From JBBIWA01 sp037439425 (GTDB taxonomy: Bacteria > Acidobacteriota > Blastocatellia > RBC074): a stretch of DNA of 64,000 bases. The notes beneath the pieces are model-generated. The model searched no databases and had not been told where the DNA came from. It was given only the letters and a program-made list of their open reading frames with translations. Both the position numbers and the translations under genes were made by a program. Location: positions 177,878 to 241,877 of the forward strand of contig JBBIWA010000002.1 of NCBI GenBank assembly GCA_037439425.1, written 5' to 3'. Numbering within the stretch: position 1 is the stretch's first letter; each line of letters begins with the position of its first letter. Positions 62,731-64,000 of the stretch are shown in pieces.

Positions 62731-62770
62731 TGTGTCGGGTCTCGCTCCTCGCGTTGGCAAGGCATTGGCT

Positions 62771-62834
62771 GTGTAACGCTCCGGTTCAGCGGCGGGCCGC
62801 GCAGCGGACCGTCCGCTGCAACCGGTTGTTAGCC
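62771..62834 (-). other. attC-like recombination site a
   Basis: 64 bp. Minus-strand reading: GGCTAAC core (GTTAGCC on plus), arm CAACCGGTTGCAGCGGAC, then GCCGCTGAACCGGAGCG and GTTACAC core. The arms pair imperfectly, as attC sites do. The TAA of the DUF1801 gene lies inside the core. Confidence 0.75.
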
Positions 62835-63215
62835 GCCAGCCGCCGTTCTTCGCTTCCATGCCGCGACCGCCGCCTTGAGAAGCGGTTTTATGCCAGGCTT
62901 CCGAAGATCGTTCGAATCCTTGAACTGCACGTGGCGGTGAACCTTGCCATGGCCCTCGAGCAATTGTTTGGGGTCGGGGAGATCCGCCCCACGGACGACC
63001 CCCAGTTTCACGCCGCCTTTGCTCGGCATGATCGTACAGATGAGGTCCTTGTAGCCGGCACCATACCCGTAGCCGATCACCTTGGCCGACCTGTCCACCA
63101 TCTCCAGAGAACCAGGTACCGCCTCCATCACGAGTTTGCGCAGCTCCTGCGCAAGTTCTTGAACTTCATGAGGGTATCTCGCGAGGAGCCTCTGCACATC
63201 GGTCTGGGCTTTCAT
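62829..63215 (-). CDS. DUF1801-domain protein (cassette gene)
   Basis: 128 residues from ATG 63215. The domain is DUF1801/YdhG-like: PHEVQELAQELRKLVMEAVPGS, KVIGYGYGAGYKDLICTIMPSKGGVKLG, LLEGHGKVHRHVQFKDSNDL. These are small cytoplasmic proteins of unknown function, often found as single-domain cassettes or near stress genes. It starts 19 nt after site b and its stop (62829) falls in site a, a hallmark of cassette genes. Confidence 0.85.
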   Translation of the reverse strand: MKAQTDVQRLLARYPHEVQELAQELRKLVMEAVPGSLEMVDRSAKVIGYGYGAGYKDLICTIMPSKGGVKLGVVRGADLPDPKQLLEGHGKVHRHVQFKDSNDLRKPGIKPLLKAAVAAWKRRTAAGG

Positions 63216-63234
63216 GAACGTATCGCTCCTGTGC

Positions 63235-63342
63235 GGCTAACGAATCGCGCATAAGCTGCGTGGTGCGGCGGCCGCCATCAAGAGAGACGTGTTCCGTTTC
63301 AAGCGGCCGCCGCGCCACGCCAGCTTCATGCGCTGGTTAGGC
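63235..63342 (-). other. attC-like recombination site b
   Basis: 108 bp. Minus-strand reading: GCCTAAC, arm CAGCGCATGAAGCTGGCG, a GC-rich hairpin body (GGCGGCCGC paired with GCGGCCGCC), arm CGCAGCTTATGCGCGATTC, then GTTAGCC. Strong dyad with imperfect central part, the typical attC fold. Confidence 0.85.
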
Positions 63343-63371
63343 GGCTGCGTGCCGAGAAATGTGAGAATGCA

Positions 63372-63863
63372 CTACTCCTCCGTTGCAACGGTGCTTTTGT
63401 GGAGGCTGATGACACGCCAGCCGTGATCCGTACGATGCAACACAACGGTCAGAACACCGGGCCACTCGTCGGGTTTGAGGACATCGCGAATGCTGGCAAT
63501 TACTAGAGCGTAATCTGGTCCGAGATGTTGCTCCTTGATCGAATCGACGACGAACCTTGCGCCGTAGAGTCGGGCTGGTTCCGCCAGCGAATCCAGGTAT
63601 GCGCGGACCTCCTTCCAGCCATGTTTGAGCAAACCGACGTCGGCGATCGTAACTGTTGCTGCGGTGTCAAAAGCCAGGGCCATTCCAGCGGCACTTCCAG
63701 AGTCATGTGCTGCGGCGAAGGCTCGCACCACCTGCGAAGGATCTAGAGCAGGGTGCTTGGCCGGCGCTTGAGCGTCAGCCTGAGCAATGCCTAGGAGGGA
63801 GAAGATACTTCCTCCAGCTGCGAGCCAACGCCAGATTGCCCGGTCCATGTTGCTCAGAGACAT
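63372..63863 (-). CDS. Secreted SnoaL/NTF2-like (DUF4440-type) protein, cassette gene
   Basis: 163 residues from ATG 63863; ATG 63848 is possible. Signal peptide (about 1-32, cut near AQADAQA). The rest is a SnoaL/NTF2-like cone fold: SQVVRAFAAAHDSGSAAGMALAFDTAATVTIAD, WKEVRAYLDSLAEP, DYALVIASIRDV and TVVLHRTDHGWRVISLHKST. Secreted members bind small molecules or act as enzymes; no catalytic residue can be assigned. The gene starts 11 nt after site c and stops 29 nt before site b. Confidence 0.8.
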   Translation of the reverse strand: MSLSNMDRAIWRWLAAGGSIFSLLGIAQADAQAPAKHPALDPSQVVRAFAAAHDSGSAAGMALAFDTAATVTIADVGLLKHGWKEVRAYLDSLAEPARLYGARFVVDSIKEQHLGPDYALVIASIRDVLKPDEWPGVLTVVLHRTDHGWRVISLHKSTVATEE

Positions 63864-63874
63864 GTGACGCAGCC

Positions 63875-63961
63875 GCCTAACGCTCGCGTTGAGCGGCGCG
63901 CCGACGCGTTATGACCATGGCACTTTATCCATATCGCGTCCGCTCCAGCGCGTTGTTAGGC
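63875..63961 (-). other. attC-like recombination site c
   Basis: 87 bp. Minus-strand reading: GCCTAAC core, arm AACGCGCTGGAGCGGACGC, loop, arm GCGCCGCTCAACGCGAGC, GTTAGGC core. Arms pair with an unpaired base on one side as in known attC sites. Confidence 0.88.
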
Positions 63962-64000
63962 GGCCGTCGGTCCGCAAGGGGCTTTGCCTCGCAAAGTATC
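63962..64000 (-). other. Edge of the next cassette
   Basis: The 39 bases to the window end belong to the next cassette upstream, whose gene should end just beyond site c. Too short to identify. Confidence 0.5.

Larger units (their letters stand above)
62153..64000 (-). mobile_element. Integron-type gene cassette array (partial)
   Basis: Three attC-like sites (62771-62834, 63235-63342, 63875-63961) separate three short genes, all on the minus strand. Each gene starts 11-40 nt after one site's end, and the two intact ones stop inside or about 30 nt before the next site. This spacing is the cassette layout of integrons. The array reads from the right edge toward the RNase gene. Integrase and attI would lie to the right. 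No attC is visible left of 62153, so the left-most cassette looks truncated. Confidence 0.85.

Noticed and set aside
1..64000. tRNA genes, rRNA genes and CRISPR arrays
   Set aside because: No cloverleaf with a GTTCGA-type T-arm, no rRNA core sequence and no regularly spaced repeats were recognised. This was read by eye, so a tRNA scan is still worthwhile.

Overview
The window looks like a chromosomal segment of a moderately GC-rich, Gram-negative, probably rod-shaped bacterium. Acidobacteriota, perhaps Blastocatellia-like, is the best guess. The main lineage clue is the C-terminal Ig-like domain of the 6015-8270 protein, which resembles a family expanded in Acidobacteriota. Envelope genes (polysaccharide export, LolC/E-type permease, PpiD-like foldase, mreBCD-mrdA-rodA) and sigma-54 response regulators fit that reading. 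Taxonomy is inference; there is no rRNA gene here.

Left part (1-20 kb): a YfhO-like protein runs off the left edge. Then come a LolA-like secreted protein, trmH, a MOT1-type transporter, a 1.2 kb relic zone (IS66 transposase tail plus a hairpin-rich repeat), and a secreted protein with six DUF5666-like repeats. A signalling trio follows: CHASE2 histidine kinase, sigma-54 response regulator and FecR-domain protein. Next are an alpha/beta hydrolase with a decayed acyl-CoA ligase tail beside it, a DUF454 protein, a relic receiver domain, a DUF255 thioredoxin-fold protein and a HAD phosphatase.

Middle (20-46 kb): a Tat-exported protein of unknown function, lysS, a LolC/E permease, and a four-gene leftward exopolysaccharide start-up operon (export protein, Wzz-like, ATP-site-defective BY-kinase-like, initiating phosphoglycosyltransferase). 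A stress-signalling island spans 30.8-41.8 kb: sigma-54 response regulator, three universal stress proteins, a flavin-binding PNPOx-like protein, an AhpD-like protein, a hybrid histidine kinase, a DUF883-like membrane protein and a GGDEF-EAL protein. Two USP transcription units carry -24/-12 sigma-54-type promoters, and one also has a structured leader ending in an intrinsic terminator. A TPR protein, a FAD reductase and a glycine-zipper membrane protein follow.

Right part (46-62 kb): a secreted protein whose ribosome-binding site is supplied by the second copy of the hairpin repeat, a PpiD-like foldase, a FecR protein with a diguanylate cyclase, the elongasome operon mreB-mreC-mreD-mrdA-rodA, and an RNase E/G whose S1 domain is interrupted by about 380 acidic, low-complexity residues. 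The last codons of this RNase gene are repeated just downstream with only synonymous changes.

Right end (62.15-64 kb): an integron-type gene cassette array on the minus strand. It has three attC-like sites separating a SnoaL-like secreted protein, a DUF1801 protein and a frameshifted, truncated helicase-associated domain. The array continues beyond the window; no integrase is visible.
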